Below are positions 16,087-26,900 of a stretch of DNA of 64,000 nucleotides, piece after piece. The stretch covers positions 82,651 to 146,650 of the forward strand of contig NZ_JHXX01000010.1 in the NCBI RefSeq assembly GCF_000621605.1. The letters run 5' to 3'. A program made the position numbers and the translations under genes. The notes under the pieces are model-generated. The model saw only the letters and a program-made list of their open reading frames with translations. It was not told the origin of the DNA and did no database searches. The first letter of the stretch is position 1; every line of letters starts with the position of its first letter. Origin of the DNA: Butyrivibrio sp. MC2021 (GTDB taxonomy: Bacteria > Bacillota > Clostridia > Lachnospirales > Lachnospiraceae).

Positions 16087-18378
16087 TTACTTTACTCGAT
16101 TATAGTTAATTAAGCAACCATCAAGAATGATCTGTCTCTCATCATCTGTAAGTCCGCCCAGTGTAAGAGTAAACTCCTTGAGCTCGCCATCCTTAACCGC
16201 AAAGGCCTTAATCTCGCTGTCCTTGTTCTCAACGGCCTTCCTGATGCCGGGAAGGAAGATGTAATCAAGGTTCCTGAAGGGAAGCTCGCCCTCCTTGATT
16301 ATGAAAGGAAGCATACCCCAGTTGATAAGATTGGAGCGGTAACGCTTGGTGGCGTACTCGTTGGCGATGTTAGCCCATCCGCCAAGAACCTTCTGGCAGG
16401 AAGCAGCCTGCTCTCTTGCGGAGCCATCTCCGGGCTTCACTGCAAAAATGGTGGAGCCGATGCCGGTATTGGATGAGGTAACATCAGGATAAGACTTAAG
16501 GATAGCTTTAACAGCCTCTGCAACCTCAGGCTCCAGTGTATCAAGAGCAGTATTCTCACGTCTCTTGAGCTCCTGGGCATAAACCTCTTTTGCTCTTCCT
16601 ACGTACTCAGGATCCTTTCTTGAAAGAGTGAACTCTGCAAGGCCCAGAGGATTGGATCTGTAGGATGAGGTCTCTCCTGAAGGGATCAGCTCATCTGTTG
16701 TGGTAACAGGATCATGGATCTCTGATACAACCTTGAGAAGCAGGTTATCTGTAAGAGCCACCATGCTGGGCCAGTCCTTGATGTTGGGGCCAAGCTGCAG
16801 CTCTACTGAAGGGTCTGCCTTACCCTTGGAATCAAATACGCGGTTAGCGTAGATCTTGCTGTCATAGTGATATTTATATTTCTGAAGCTCACCGTCGAAC
16901 TCTGTAGCAGGAGTGAGAACACCCTGATTAGCAGCAGTTGCGGCGATGGATCTGGCATCCATAAGTGCCACGGAAGCAACCTGACCGTTCTGAACCTTGG
17001 AGCCCTCACGGTTAGGGAAGTTTCTGGTGGAGTGTCTGATACTGAAGGCGTTGTTGGCAGGTGTGTCGCCTGCGCCGAAGCATGGTCCGCAGAAAGCGGT
17101 CTTAAGGATCGCACCGGACTCCATGATAGCTGCAGCCGCGCCGTTCTTGACGATCTCCATATATATAGGTGTTGAAGCAGGGTAAACGCTGAGGGTAAAT
17201 CTGTCGTTTCCGATAAATCTGCCCTTGAGGATGTCAGCTGCAGCGCAGATATTCTCAAATCCGCCGCCGGCGCAGCCTGCGATGATTCCCTGATCAACCA
17301 TTAACTTGCCGTTCCTGATCTTATTCTGAAGAGAGAACTCAACCTTGTCACCGAAGCTTACTCTTGCGCGCTTCTCAACGTCAGCCAGGATGTCGGCTGC
17401 GTTTGCGTTAACCTCAGCGATCTCATATACGTTGCTGGGGTGGAAAGGCATGGCGATCATAGGATTAAGAGCTGAAAGATCAACCTTAACTACACCGTCA
17501 TAGTAAGCAACCTTGCCGGGCTTAAGTTCCTTGTAACATTCGCTTCTTCCGTGGATATCATAGAAATCCTTTATCTCATCATCTGTCTGCCAGATTGAAG
17601 ACAGGCAGGTGGTCTCTGTTGTCATTACGTCCACACCGATACGGAAGTCTGCGGAAAGCTTCTCAACACCGGGGCCTACGAACTCCATTACCTTATTCTT
17701 AACATAGCCGTCGCCGAATACCTTGCCGATGATAGCCAGGGCAACGTCCTGAGGACCTACACCCTTCTTGGGCTCTCCCTCAAGGTAAATAGCTACTACG
17801 CCGGGCATGTCAACGTCATAGGTCTGTCCCAGAAGCTGCTTAACAAGCTCGGGGCCGCCCTCTCCGATGGCCATGGTGCCCAGAGCACCGTATCTGGTGT
17901 GGGAGTCGGAACCAAGGATCATTGCTCCGCTCTCAGCCAGCATCTCTCTTGCAAACTGATGAATTACCGCCTGATGAGGTGGTACATAGATTCCGCCGTA
18001 TTTCTGCGCAGCGGTAAGTCCAAACATGTGGTCATCTTCGTTGATGGTTCCGCCTACTGCGCAAAGTGAGTTATGGCAGTTGGTCAAAACGTATGGAATA
18101 GGGAATTTCTCAAGGCCTGAAGCCCTTGCTGTCTGAATGATTCCTACGTAAGTGATATCGTGAGAAGTAAGCTTATCGAACTTAACGCAGAGCTTGTCCA
18201 TATTTCCGGAAGTGTTATGGGCCTTTAGAATGCCATAGGCAATGGTATTCTGTCTGGCGGTCTCCTTGGTAGCATCACCTGCTCCCAAAGCAGAAAGCTG
18301 CGCCATAGCTTCTGAATTATCGGGTACCAAAGTATTTCCATTTACCAGATAGCATCCGGTTTCTAACGTTGTAACCAT
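16087..18378 (-). CDS. Aconitate hydratase family protein
   Basis: 763 residues. The aconitase fold is visible throughout: [27 protein letters not shown] region ([16 protein letters not shown]), the 4Fe-4S cysteines in [11 protein letters not shown] and [28 protein letters not shown], and a C-terminal swivel domain ending in [16 protein letters not shown]. It should isomerise citrate and isocitrate, feeding 2-oxoglutarate and glutamate synthesis in an anaerobe with a partial TCA cycle. Related hydratases of the homoaconitase/methylaconitase group look alike, so substrate is not certain. It precedes the GH9-like gene by 35 bases and may be cotranscribed with it, with no evident functional link. 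Confidence 0.85.
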   Translation of the reverse strand: MVTTLETGCYLVNGNTLVPDNSEAMAQLSALGAGDATKETARQNTIAYGILKAHNTSGNMDKLCVKFDKLTSHDITYVGIIQTARASGLEKFPIPYVLTNCHNSLCAVGGTINEDDHMFGLTAAQKYGGIYVPPHQAVIHQFAREMLAESGAMILGSDSHTRYGALGTMAIGEGGPELVKQLLGQTYDVDMPGVVAIYLEGEPKKGVGPQDVALAIIGKVFGDGYVKNKVMEFVGPGVEKLSADFRIGVDVMTTETTCLSSIWQTDDEIKDFYDIHGRSECYKELKPGKVAYYDGVVKVDLSALNPMIAMPFHPSNVYEIAEVNANAADILADVEKRARVSFGDKVEFSLQNKIRNGKLMVDQGIIAGCAGGGFENICAAADILKGRFIGNDRFTLSVYPASTPIYMEIVKNGAAAAIMESGAILKTAFCGPCFGAGDTPANNAFSIRHSTRNFPNREGSKVQNGQVASVALMDARSIAATAANQGVLTPATEFDGELQKYKYHYDSKIYANRVFDSKGKADPSVELQLGPNIKDWPSMVALTDNLLLKVVSEIHDPVTTTDELIPSGETSSYRSNPLGLAEFTLSRKDPEYVGRAKEVYAQELKRRENTALDTLEPEVAEAVKAILKSYPDVTSSNTGIGSTIFAVKPGDGSAREQAASCQKVLGGWANIANEYATKRYRSNLINWGMLPFIIKEGELPFRNLDYIFLPGIRKAVENKDSEIKAFAVKDGELKEFTLTLGGLTDDERQIILDGCLINYNRVK

Positions 18379-18460
18379 AAAATCCCTCCTGCCTTATACA
18401 TGTATACAATTCTACAAGCGCAATCATATCATAATTATTTCACAGTTGGTAGTGGCAAAA

Positions 18461-20005
18461 TTAATGAGAATCCAGGATTTTCTGCAATTCTTTTGTCACA
18501 AGTTCAAAGCCCACCAGCCTTAGCTGCTCTCTGAACTCCGCCACCTCTTCCTCGGGAGTCTGCCTATAGGTTCCATAAACGATCTCAGGAAGGTACCGGG
18601 CACACACTCTGTTTATCCTTCTGAGCCTGTCATTTATATCCGCCGCCCCAAAGGGATACCGGTCCCAGGGATAATCTATGGCTGTCTTCTCGTACTCTTT
18701 TACCAGCTCCTGATAATCATCCCAGGCATTCCCGGAGTCCCTAAGCTCGTACTCATCCCTCCGGCCCCACCAGAAATTCAGGGTCATGCTGTCCTTATCG
18801 GGATTGTAGCCGTTGGGTTTTTCAATGCTTCCGTCCTCTAAAAGCTCGTACTGAACACCGTTTATTCCGTAGCACATAAGCCTGTAGCAGGTCTCATCAT
18901 TTCTAATGTAATCATAGACCATAAGGGCTTTCTCGGGATTCTTGGATCCGGAGTATACCGCCATGGCGCCGTGAAGAATGCTGTTTCGAAGAACATTCCC
19001 TGACTCCTTGCCGAACCAGTAAAATCCGGCATCTGAGCCAATCTGTGACAGCTCCACATTGGGCTTTATCTCGTTAAAATAATTCTGGGTATGGTGCTGC
19101 TCCACAGAGGAGAGCCCTGCGTAAAACTCCGCCTCATTATCTCCGGCGATGGCGAAATCCCCGCGCCAGACGCCCATTTTACCCCATTGCTTCATGAGGG
19201 TGGCAAACTCAATGAGCTCATCCCCCTTATAGAAAGGTGAAGTGATTTTGGTCATATCATGCTGGTAGGCCCCCCAGAGGCCGTAGGTTGTTATCTCATA
19301 AATAGGAACATAGTCCGACTTGGACATAAGATATCCCAGAGCTATGACCGTATTGTCCCCGGTGGCATCCCAGGGTATCATATCCGGTCTGTTTTCCTTA
19401 ACATAGGCAAAATAGTCGGTGAGGTCCTCCCAAGAATTAACTCCCTGAAGCCCCGCCGCTTCAGCGATATCACCTCTGTAAATGAAGCCGTGATTGGTCC
19501 ACTGGGTGAACTCATTCTCAGGGATAAAATAGATCATTCCCTTGTATCTGCAGGCTTCCCACTCTTTTTCGCTGACCTTGGCATAGGTTCTGGGGCAATA
19601 GGTCTGGAGCATATCCTCCGTCAGAGGGCGGAAATTGCCGTTGACCACATTTGGCCAGGCGTCAAGCCAGTCCGTTCCGGTTCCCACCAGATCTATGTTG
19701 ACACTGTCTTCATTCAGAGTCTGGTTGTAGTTATCCAGATAATCTGACCAGCTTATGTAAAAAACATCAAGTCTTGCATTAAGTTCTTTTTCCAGAATCC
19801 TGTTTAGCTCCGCCACAACGGCCTCGGTTCTTCCGTTGGTGGGCTTATCTCCGATAGTCATATAGGTTATGGTCACCGGCTCCCTGCTAAAGTCAATATA
19901 AGGGTAAAGCTCGCTCTCTGCGCTGCGTCCGTCCAGATCACAGGCGCCCAGGCAAGCCACCGTCAGCAAGGTAATTAGAATTACGGAAAAAAATCGCTTT
20001 TTCAA
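18461..20005 (-). CDS. Extracellular solute-binding lipoprotein of a sugar-type ABC transporter (orphan)
   Basis: 514 residues starting at a TTG that overlaps the tadA stop (TTGA); AAAGGGA lies upstream. Lipoprotein signal: MKKRFFSVILITLLTVACLGAC. The mature part (VTITYMTIGDKPTNGRTEAV, GTDWLDAWPNVVNGNFRPLT, SGSKNPEKALMVYDYIRND) is typical of family 1 binding proteins for oligosaccharides with the long DUF3502-like C-terminal part. No permease or ATPase genes adjoin it; an MsmK-type ATPase lies 11 kb away at 31.2-32.3 kb and could serve it together with permeases elsewhere (inference). Confidence 0.85.
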   Translation of the reverse strand: MKKRFFSVILITLLTVACLGACDLDGRSAESELYPYIDFSREPVTITYMTIGDKPTNGRTEAVVAELNRILEKELNARLDVFYISWSDYLDNYNQTLNEDSVNIDLVGTGTDWLDAWPNVVNGNFRPLTEDMLQTYCPRTYAKVSEKEWEACRYKGMIYFIPENEFTQWTNHGFIYRGDIAEAAGLQGVNSWEDLTDYFAYVKENRPDMIPWDATGDNTVIALGYLMSKSDYVPIYEITTYGLWGAYQHDMTKITSPFYKGDELIEFATLMKQWGKMGVWRGDFAIAGDNEAEFYAGLSSVEQHHTQNYFNEIKPNVELSQIGSDAGFYWFGKESGNVLRNSILHGAMAVYSGSKNPEKALMVYDYIRNDETCYRLMCYGINGVQYELLEDGSIEKPNGYNPDKDSMTLNFWWGRRDEYELRDSGNAWDDYQELVKEYEKTAIDYPWDRYPFGAADINDRLRRINRVCARYLPEIVYGTYRQTPEEEVAEFREQLRLVGFELVTKELQKILDSH

Positions 20006-20535
20006 TCGGGAGTCCCTTTCTGCTCTTTCTCAGCTTTATTTCTGATCCTAAGTTCCACAAAAAAATCCTTCAGAAGTTTACTGCACTCCTCCTTAAGCAC
20101 TCCCCTTTTTACTGTGACCTGATGATTAAAATCAGGATTGTTCAGAATATCCAGTACCGTTCCTCCGCAGCCGGCCTTGGGGCTCTCCGCCGCCATGATG
20201 ACCTCCGGTATCCGGGCCTGGACTATGGCCCCGGCGCACATCTGACAGGGTTCCAGGGTCACATAGAGTCTGCACCCCTCCAGTCTCCAGTCTCCGATGA
20301 CCTTACTGGCCTTTTTTATGGCGGTTATCTCCGCATGCGCCAGGGTTGTCTTGTCTGTGTTTCTTCTGTTATAGCCCCTTCCTATAATCTTGTCCTCGTA
20401 GACAATTACGCAGCCGATGGGTACTTCCCCCAGCTTGTATGCCTTTTTGGCCTGAGCGATGGCAGCCTTCATATACTTGATATCCTGCTGCTCCTCAGGA
20501 CTTATCCCTTCCCTGGGTAATATTTTCTTAGCCAT
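20002..20535 (-). CDS. tadA: tRNA-specific adenosine deaminase
   Basis: 177 residues. It makes inosine at the wobble position of tRNA-Arg(ACG). The zinc-dependent deaminase signature is present: TLAHAEITAI (HAE, zinc His and proton-shuttle Glu, about residue 65) and LEPCQMCAGAIVQARIPEV (PCxxC zinc cysteines). The first 20 residues and the Lys/Glu-rich last 15 are extensions relative to the core; an internal Met at residue 22 could be an alternative start. The stop overlaps the TTG start of the solute-binding lipoprotein gene. Confidence 0.93.
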   Translation of the reverse strand: MAKKILPREGISPEEQQDIKYMKAAIAQAKKAYKLGEVPIGCVIVYEDKIIGRGYNRRNTDKTTLAHAEITAIKKASKVIGDWRLEGCRLYVTLEPCQMCAGAIVQARIPEVIMAAESPKAGCGGTVLDILNNPDFNHQVTVKRGVLKEECSKLLKDFFVELRIRNKAEKEQKGTPD

Positions 20536-20608
20536 ATAAAAATAAAAACCTCGTATTTCCTGTTTTCACACATTTCATATCAAATTAGTAGTAATTGAAT
20601 AGATTTTC

Positions 20609-20617
20609 TGATATAAT
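20609..20617 (+). promoter_or_regulatory. Extended -10 promoter of the Rrf2-family gene
   Basis: TGA-TATAAT (TATAAT at 20612-20617), roughly 85 bases upstream of the ATG, leaving an AT-rich leader. No good -35 box is visible. Confidence 0.45.
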
Positions 20618-20704
20618 AACAACCACGCTATTTTCATTATAAATAATAATTTACAGATTTTAATACTTCTAACGAGTATTTCATTGAAATTTAAGGAGTC
20701 ATAA

Positions 20705-21145
20705 ATGAAAATTTCCACAAAAGGAAGATATGCTCTCAGAGTCATGATAGATCTTGCCCTTCACAACAACGGGGAATACATAGCCCTGAAGGATATTTCC
20801 GCAAGACAGAACATCACCATCAAGTATCTGGAGCAGATCGTATCCGTTCTGAACAAGGCCGGCTTCCTTCGCAGCATGCGAGGCAACAACGGCGGCCACA
20901 AATTGGCCCGGGATCCCAAGGATTACAGGGTAGGGGACATCATCAGAGTCATGGAGGGCAACCTTACGCCGGTTGAGTGCTCCGCCCAGATAAACGGCAC
21001 CACCTGCCCCCTTTCAGATAACTGCGCATCCCTGAACTTCTGGCAGGGTCTTGATAAGGTGGTCAATAATTACGTAGACAAGTTTACGTTAGAGGACCTG
21101 GTAGCCCAGTACCGCCAGGGCGCGAGAGACGATTACTCCATTTGA
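20705..21145 (+). CDS. Rrf2 family transcriptional regulator (IscR-like)
   Basis: 146 residues with AAGGAG six bases upstream of the ATG. The winged-helix N-terminus MKISTKGRYALRVMIDLA with ITIKYLEQIVSVLNKAGFL and RGNNGGHKLAR is characteristic of Rrf2/IscR. Three cysteines at about residues 92, 101 and 107 (ECSAQINGTTCPLSDNC) fit an Fe-S cluster site like that of IscR. It probably senses Fe-S, redox or NO status, or cysteine supply. No isc/suf or cysteine genes adjoin; it is monocistronic with a strong terminator, so its targets are elsewhere. Confidence 0.9.
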   Translation: MKISTKGRYALRVMIDLALHNNGEYIALKDISARQNITIKYLEQIVSVLNKAGFLRSMRGNNGGHKLARDPKDYRVGDIIRVMEGNLTPVECSAQINGTTCPLSDNCASLNFWQGLDKVVNNYVDKFTLEDLVAQYRQGARDDYSI

Positions 21146-21160
21146 ATGATATAGGAGTCA

Positions 21161-21206
21161 AAATTAAAAGTGCTTAACATACTCGTATGTTAAGCGCTTT
21201 TAATTT
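21161..21206 (+). terminator. Terminator of the Rrf2-family gene
   Basis: A long stem: AAATTAAAAGTGCTTAACATAC pairs with its complement ending CTTTTAATTT at 21206, giving a hairpin of about 21 base pairs with one G-T-type mismatch and a T-rich 3' end. Confidence 0.7.
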
Positions 21207-21211
21207 ATGAC

Positions 21212-21318
21212 CCGAACAAACATGAGGAATTAGCAATTTACGCAGTAAATTAGCGGTTTCCGAATGTTTGTAGAATTGCGAAAATGACGTCAGTCATGGA
21301 GCAATTCGTATATCATTT
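21212..21318 (+). repeat. Dispersed palindromic element, copy B, with leading hairpin
   Basis: A first stem pairs AAACAT...ATGTTT around an inner AATTTAC-GCA-GTAAATT hairpin (21218-21270). A second hairpin at 21273-21307 has arms GAATTGC/GCAATTC and inner stem ATGAC-gtca-GTCAT. From 21253 to 21318 it matches the minus strand of 827-890, with the inner pair changed G-C to A-T on both sides. It lies between the Rrf2 gene and the SRP RNA. Confidence 0.75.
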
Positions 21319-21340
21319 ATATATATTCCTACATAAAGAA

Positions 21341-21514
21341 GCGGCTCTGGGAGAGATGCATACAGGTCCAAGATGACAACAGGCACCCTTACAACACATG
21401 AGAGGTTCTACTTAGTGCTGCTTCGTTCCCGACCTGACACGGTTCGTAGATTCCCATTGCATAAGACCCGCTGCCAAACAAGAAGGACACTGCATACACC
21501 TCTCGCAAAGCCGC
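21341..21514 (-). ncRNA. ffs: Signal recognition particle RNA (Alu-less, about 174 nt)
   Basis: On the minus strand the invariant SRP helix 8 sequence is present (GTGTCAGGTCGGGAACGAAGCAGCAC). The outer ends pair, GCGGCTTTGCGAGAGG with CTCTCCCAGAGCCGC and further GTATGCAG/CTGTATGC, so the molecule is closed at 21341-21514. It is longer than the roughly 100-nt E. coli-type RNA but lacks the 5' Alu domain of the roughly 270-nt Bacillus type. A good promoter lies directly upstream. Confidence 0.9.
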
Positions 21515-21520
21515 TAATAT

Positions 21521-21549
21521 AATATACTTAATTTTCTAAAATTTCGCAA
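21521..21549 (-). promoter_or_regulatory. Promoter of the SRP RNA
   Basis: Minus strand: -35 TTGCGA (21544-21549), exactly 17 bases, -10 TATATT (21521-21526), then six bases to the first base of the predicted RNA at 21514. Confidence 0.75.
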
Positions 21550-21566
21550 GTCTAAATTGTTTTCCC

Positions 21567-22355
21567 TTAATACTCCGATATCCTGAGTTTGTTCTTTAAA
21601 AAGGTTAGAAGATTCGCCTTGCTGGTGGATTTAAGAAGATATCCATCGGGCTTAAGGCTCATTACTCTTGTTACGCTCTCCCTGTCTCCTACACCGGTGA
21701 GGAACACTACAGGGATCTTCTCCGTGACGGGGTCAGACCTTAACATCTGCAGTACCTGTGGCCCGTCCACCACAGGCATCTCATAATCAAGAAGTATCAG
21801 GTCCACCTGGTCGTTAGCGGGGAGCTTCATAAGGAAATTGATTGCCTGAATTCCCGCAGTTACGATATCCACCTTGAAAACATCCTTTATCCACTCTTTT
21901 ACGATCTTGGCATAATCCGGATCGTCGTCCACGATAAGGATCCTGCACTTGGCTCCGGGAGGCCGCACTCCCGCCATGGCTTTCTCAATGGCCAACGCCA
22001 GTTCCTTCATCTCCACGGGCCTGAAGAGCCAGACGTAGCTGGTTATTCCGGTATAGACCTTTCCCAGGTCCTCCCAGCCCTCCGGGTCTCCCACGATGAT
22101 CATCTTCATATCGTTGTCTTTCATCTTATCGCAGATCTGCACCAGAGTATTGATCTCCTGGGAGTTCTCCGCCACCTTGGCAGGAAGATGGAAGATAAAA
22201 AGATCCGTGAACTCAAAATAGGTATCCAGTTTTGAAAAATCATTAACCAGGGACGTGACAAAATTGCCGGTATCCGAAAGCTTTTTTTCAAGGCCTCTGG
22301 CAACGATACTCGGCTGGAACATAAGCATCACGATTCTGAGATTATTGATTTCCAT
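21567..22355 (-). CDS. Response regulator with two receiver-like domains and no output domain
   Basis: 262 residues from the ATG at 22355 (TGGAGGA upstream; a TTG four codons earlier is unlikely). Residues 1-125 resemble a receiver without the acidic pocket and phosphoacceptor (DLFIFHLPAK at the Asp position). Residues 137-262 are a complete receiver: RILIVDDDPDYAK, phosphoacceptor in VDLILLDYEMPVVDG (Asp about 190), PVVFLTGV and YLLKS with the conserved Lys. No DNA-binding or enzymatic output follows, so it probably works through protein contacts or as a phosphate relay. It is the last gene of the signalling operon, 27 bases after the symporter. Confidence 0.88.
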   Translation of the reverse strand: MEINNLRIVMLMFQPSIVARGLEKKLSDTGNFVTSLVNDFSKLDTYFEFTDLFIFHLPAKVAENSQEINTLVQICDKMKDNDMKMIIVGDPEGWEDLGKVYTGITSYVWLFRPVEMKELALAIEKAMAGVRPPGAKCRILIVDDDPDYAKIVKEWIKDVFKVDIVTAGIQAINFLMKLPANDQVDLILLDYEMPVVDGPQVLQMLRSDPVTEKIPVVFLTGVGDRESVTRVMSLKPDGYLLKSTSKANLLTFLKNKLRISEY

Positions 22356-22382
22356 GTCGTCCTCCAATCACGTAAAACAAGG

Positions 22383-23906
22383 TCAGTCAGCTCCCTTATT
22401 TATTGCTTTTATGGCTTCCTTCTGAATATCGGGATCATAAGACAAAAGAGGCTCTGTCTCTTTTCCCTTTATCCTTCTGTCTATATAGTTCCTGGTGAGT
22501 CTTATAAGAAGGGGTGTCATAACCACAAGTCCGATGAGATTTGGTATCATCATAAGTCCGTTAAAAGTATCCGAGATATCCCAGGCCAGATTGGATTCCA
22601 TGACCGCTCCAAATACCACCAGCAGCAAAAAAATCACCCTATATACTCTGGCAGCTGCGACCCCCAGCAGATACTCGGTAGTCTTAGCCCCATAGTAGGA
22701 CCATCCTATGACAGTGGTGAATGCCACCATGGTAATGGCAATGACCACAAACCATTCCCCGGGCTTGCCATAGTATTTTCCAAAAGCCTGAGCCACCAGG
22801 GTTGCATCGTTGATTCCCTCTTTTGCAAGGCCTGTCGTAAGATCAATATATCCTGAATCAAGGACCACAAGGGCTGTCATGCTGCAGATGACAATAGTGT
22901 CTATAAATACCTCTGCAATTCCCCACATTCCCTGATGTACCGGCTCTCTTGAGCAGCTGGTGCTGTGGACCATAACAGAGGATCCAAGGCCTGCTTCATT
23001 GGAAAAAACGCCTCGTTTACAGCCCTGCTTAATGGTGCCGATAGCAAGCTGCACAGCTGTTCCTGCCGCTCCGCCTTTTAACGCTTCCGGCCCCAGGGCG
23101 AATCTGAATATGGAGGAAAAGACCTCCGGAACCCCAGTAATATTCCTTGCTATCACCAGGAGGCAGCCTGCAATATATACAATTGATATCACCGGCATCA
23201 GCTTCTCGGAAACCTTGGCCACGCGCCTGAAACCGCCCATGATGATGGCTCCTGCTGTGATCATGAGGACAATTCCGATACCCCAGTCAACTCTGGGGAT
23301 GCCCCAGAGGGTTCCAAGGTCCGCTTCCGCCAGGAATGCTGATGCCACATTCAGGGTTATCTTGTTTATCTGTCCCATGTTTCCTATTCCGAAGGATGCA
23401 AACACGGTAAAAATACAGAAGGCAATACCCAGAACTTTTCCCAGCTTTTTGCAGTGCTTAATGGAGCCAAGGCCGTCCTCAAGATAGTACATAGGGCCGC
23501 CGGACCAGGCTCCCTCTGTGTTTCTGCGTCTGTAATAGATACCGAGAACGCACTCGGAATACTTGACCATCATTCCCAGGAACGCCGCAACCCACATCCA
23601 GAACACCGCCCCCGGGCCTCCCAGACATATGGCCGTTGATACTCCCGCAATGTTTCCTGTTCCGATGGTGGCGCAGAGGGCCATACAGAAGGCTCTCCAC
23701 TGGGAAAGGGCGCCGGCATCATTGATGATCCTGCCCTTGCCCTTTATGATTCCAAAGGTATTTTTAAACCAGTGACGAAGATGTGTTATCTGGAAAAGCC
23801 CGGTAATAAGCGTGCAGAGAAGTCCCGTTCCAAGAAGAAGCGAAAGGCCCACGTTGCCCCAGGCAAAGGAATTCAGGGCATTATTTATACGTACCACGGT
23901 TTCCAT
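22383..23906 (-). CDS. Sodium:alanine/glycine symporter (AGCS family)
   Basis: 507 residues and about eleven hydrophobic segments. The AGCS signature GTGNIAGVSTAICLGGPGAVFW lies at about residues 82-103, with the further family blocks FGIGNMGQINKI and GCKRGVFSNEAGLGSSVMVH. Members import alanine or glycine with sodium. It lies between a hybrid histidine kinase (29-base gap) and a response regulator (27-base gap), so the substrate may be a cue for, or controlled by, that signalling set (inference). The ATG at 23906 has GGAGAAG upstream. Confidence 0.92.
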   Translation of the reverse strand: METVVRINNALNSFAWGNVGLSLLLGTGLLCTLITGLFQITHLRHWFKNTFGIIKGKGRIINDAGALSQWRAFCMALCATIGTGNIAGVSTAICLGGPGAVFWMWVAAFLGMMVKYSECVLGIYYRRRNTEGAWSGGPMYYLEDGLGSIKHCKKLGKVLGIAFCIFTVFASFGIGNMGQINKITLNVASAFLAEADLGTLWGIPRVDWGIGIVLMITAGAIIMGGFRRVAKVSEKLMPVISIVYIAGCLLVIARNITGVPEVFSSIFRFALGPEALKGGAAGTAVQLAIGTIKQGCKRGVFSNEAGLGSSVMVHSTSCSREPVHQGMWGIAEVFIDTIVICSMTALVVLDSGYIDLTTGLAKEGINDATLVAQAFGKYYGKPGEWFVVIAITMVAFTTVIGWSYYGAKTTEYLLGVAAARVYRVIFLLLVVFGAVMESNLAWDISDTFNGLMMIPNLIGLVVMTPLLIRLTRNYIDRRIKGKETEPLLSYDPDIQKEAIKAINKGAD

Positions 23907-23935
23907 ATAGCTTCTCCTTTCCCGGTTTTGTAACT

Positions 23936-26900
23936 TTACTCACTGAGCTTTTTTACAATTCCATCGTAGTCAAAGGCTGCTGCCAGCTCCTTCAGGGCCT
24001 TGTACTTCTCCTTGTGCTCCTGAGGGATAGCATAGTCCTCTATCTCTTTAAATACTTCGTCTATAATATCGCAGTCCATGGCCTTTGCGCCGTCCATAAG
24101 GCCCTCATAGACGCTCTCCATGAGGAATTCATCCGCAACAGGCTTTCCCGCATCCTCATCTTCAGAAGTTCCCTCACCCTCAAATACCGGGGCCAGGGCC
24201 TCCTTGTAGCTGCAATATTCCTTCATGAAGCTGTCGTGATGTTCCTTGATATAATCAATATTTTCTTCTTTTCCCGCATTCTCAAGATGCTGGGCTTTTT
24301 CTGCGGTGTCCATGGCTCCTATGAGTTTGGCTGAGCTCTTAAGGGCATGGACCTTGATGGTGTAATTCTTCCAGTCGCCGCTGTCGTAGTAGCCCTGTAT
24401 CTCCGCGGATTTATCTCCTATGGAGTCGTAAAAGATCTTGAGAATTGTCTTAAAGGCATCCTCAGAGCCGCTGTTCTTAAGGGCCAGCTCTTTGTCGATT
24501 CCTGTTATGCAGTCGTACCACTTGGGCTCCGGGGTGTCCGTCTTTGCAGGTGTGGTCACAGCCTCTGCTGCCACAGTCTCTTCCTCTTCATATGACTCTT
24601 CCGGTTCCTCCGGCTCTTCCTTGTCGCTTCCAAAGCTCATCATCTCAGGATCCAGGAAGGAGCTTATGTTGTAGGACTTGTTGGACTTGATAAAATACAG
24701 GATTCCAAAACATCCCGGTCCGCAGTTGGAGGAGATGGCCGCGGAGGCCTGCTTGAATACTACGTTTTCAAAATATGCTATCTTACTGATCTCCTCTTTT
24801 ACCCATAAAAGAGTATCAATAGGAACGTCAATATAAGTGATGAAAACCACCTCGGGATCCGGGATCACATCCACAGGGAAGGCCTTGGCGATGTACTTCT
24901 TGTAGGCTCGCTTTCTGGAGCCGATCCAGGCGCCGCCCACTCCCGACTTGTTATCCCTGATAACTATGCAGGGGTGCAGGTACAGAGCTCTGGCAACCCT
25001 GTCTATGGTGTTGCTGATAAGGCCTTTTCTTGCCATATACTCGGTGGTGTCCGCGATAAAGCTGCACTGAAGCCTCTTTTTTACCTGGTTGATCTCTGCC
25101 ACGATTTCTTCGATGGAAGTGTCCATCTGGGCAAGCTTGATGGCGATAAGCACCAGAATACCTGTGGCTGAGGACAGGCACTCGGAGTTGATGACCGTCA
25201 CATTGTCAAAGGACTTGGCGGCTTCGCAGGCCATATGATAGTCCTCACTCATGCTGTCAGTGATGGCGATATGTATGATGTGGTGTGCCCTTCTAAGCTG
25301 CTCTGCAAAGAAGTCTCTGTAGGCCGTCTCGTTAGGCGGCATGGATTCCACATTCTTGCCGGTGGACATGTATCTTACCAGCTCGTCGGAGCCAATCTGA
25401 ACGCCATCCTTGAATATACCCTCCTCTGTCCTTACCATGAAAGGCAGGGTAGGGATGTAGCTCTTGCTGGTGAGGGAATCCGGCAGGTCGCACATACTGG
25501 TACTGGTGATGATGACCGGCATTTTGCCTGAATAGCCAAGGGCCGCGTTGATATCCTCTCTGGTGCTCATGAGCTTGTTGCTGTTGACGATCATCTTATC
25601 CGGTGAAATAAATTTCATCAGGATATTCTCAAGAGCCTCTCCGGAGACAGGCTTAACCAGATAGCCGCTAAAACCTGCTCTGTTATAAAGCTCCCTGTTA
25701 TCGCTTCCGGCATTGGCGGTAAGCACTACCACAGGGGTTGTGCGGTTAAGTCCTCCCACCTGATTGTGTATCTTTTCAAGGCACTCGATGCCGTCCATCT
25801 CAGGCATCAGATGATCCATGAGGATCACGTCGTAGTGGTTCTGAAGAGAAAGCTCGAGAGCCACCTGTCCGCTTATGGCCTTATCTATCGTCATTTCTGT
25901 GTCAGTAAGGAGCTTGCTCTCAACCTCAAGGTTCATCTCGTTGTCGTCAACAATGAGGATCCTGGCCTCGGGAGCCCTGAAGGTGGCTTCGTAGGTCTTT
26001 CTTGTGACATTCTGGCTGTGTATGTTCAGCTCACCGATCTGGGTGGCATCAGAGATACCCTGCTTAACCACAAAGGTAAATGTGGAGCCCTCGCCGTATA
26101 CGCTGTTTACGGTGATGGTTCCTCCCATAAGCTCCACCAGCTGTTTTACGATGGAAAGACCAAGTCCTGTGCCCTCGATATGGCGGTTCTTTTCCTCGTC
26201 CACTCTCTTAAAGGCATCGAAAAGATAAGGCAGGGACTCCTTCTTGATTCCCATACCGGTATCGATAACTGAAATCGACAGAGACACAGTCCTTTCATCC
26301 TTCTGATCGCTCTCTATATGAAGTTCCACAGAGCCGTGCCGGGTGTACTTTACGGCATTATTCAAAAGATTGATTATGATCTGCTTGATGCGGACCTCGT
26401 CGCCATAGAGGATGGTGGGCACCTTGGGATCCACGGTGACATTCAGGGTCAGGCCCTTATCATGGGCCTTTATCCAGATCATGTTTACGATCTCGGACAG
26501 CATATCCCCCACGTTATAGTCCACCGGCACAATTTCCATACTGCCGGCTTCCATCTTGGAGAAGTCCAGAATATCGTTGATAAGTGCCAGGAGCATTTTT
26601 CCTGAGCCCTGGATTCCCGTGGCGTTTCTGATGACATTATCGGAGCAGCTCTGGTCACGGAGGGTGAGCTCATTAAGTCCCAGAATGGAGTTAATGGGAG
26701 TCCTGATCTCATGGCTCATGCTGGAGAAAAATCTGTTCTGGCTCCTGGTGAGCTCCTCAGCGATCTCTGCAGCTTTTCTGGCTTTTTCGGTTTCTATGTC
26801 AAAAAAGTGCTTCTGACACCAGGTCATTATAAAGCCGATCATTCCTACCAGTATTATGGACACAAAGGTATCAATGTAGGCCATGCCCCTGTCGTGATGG

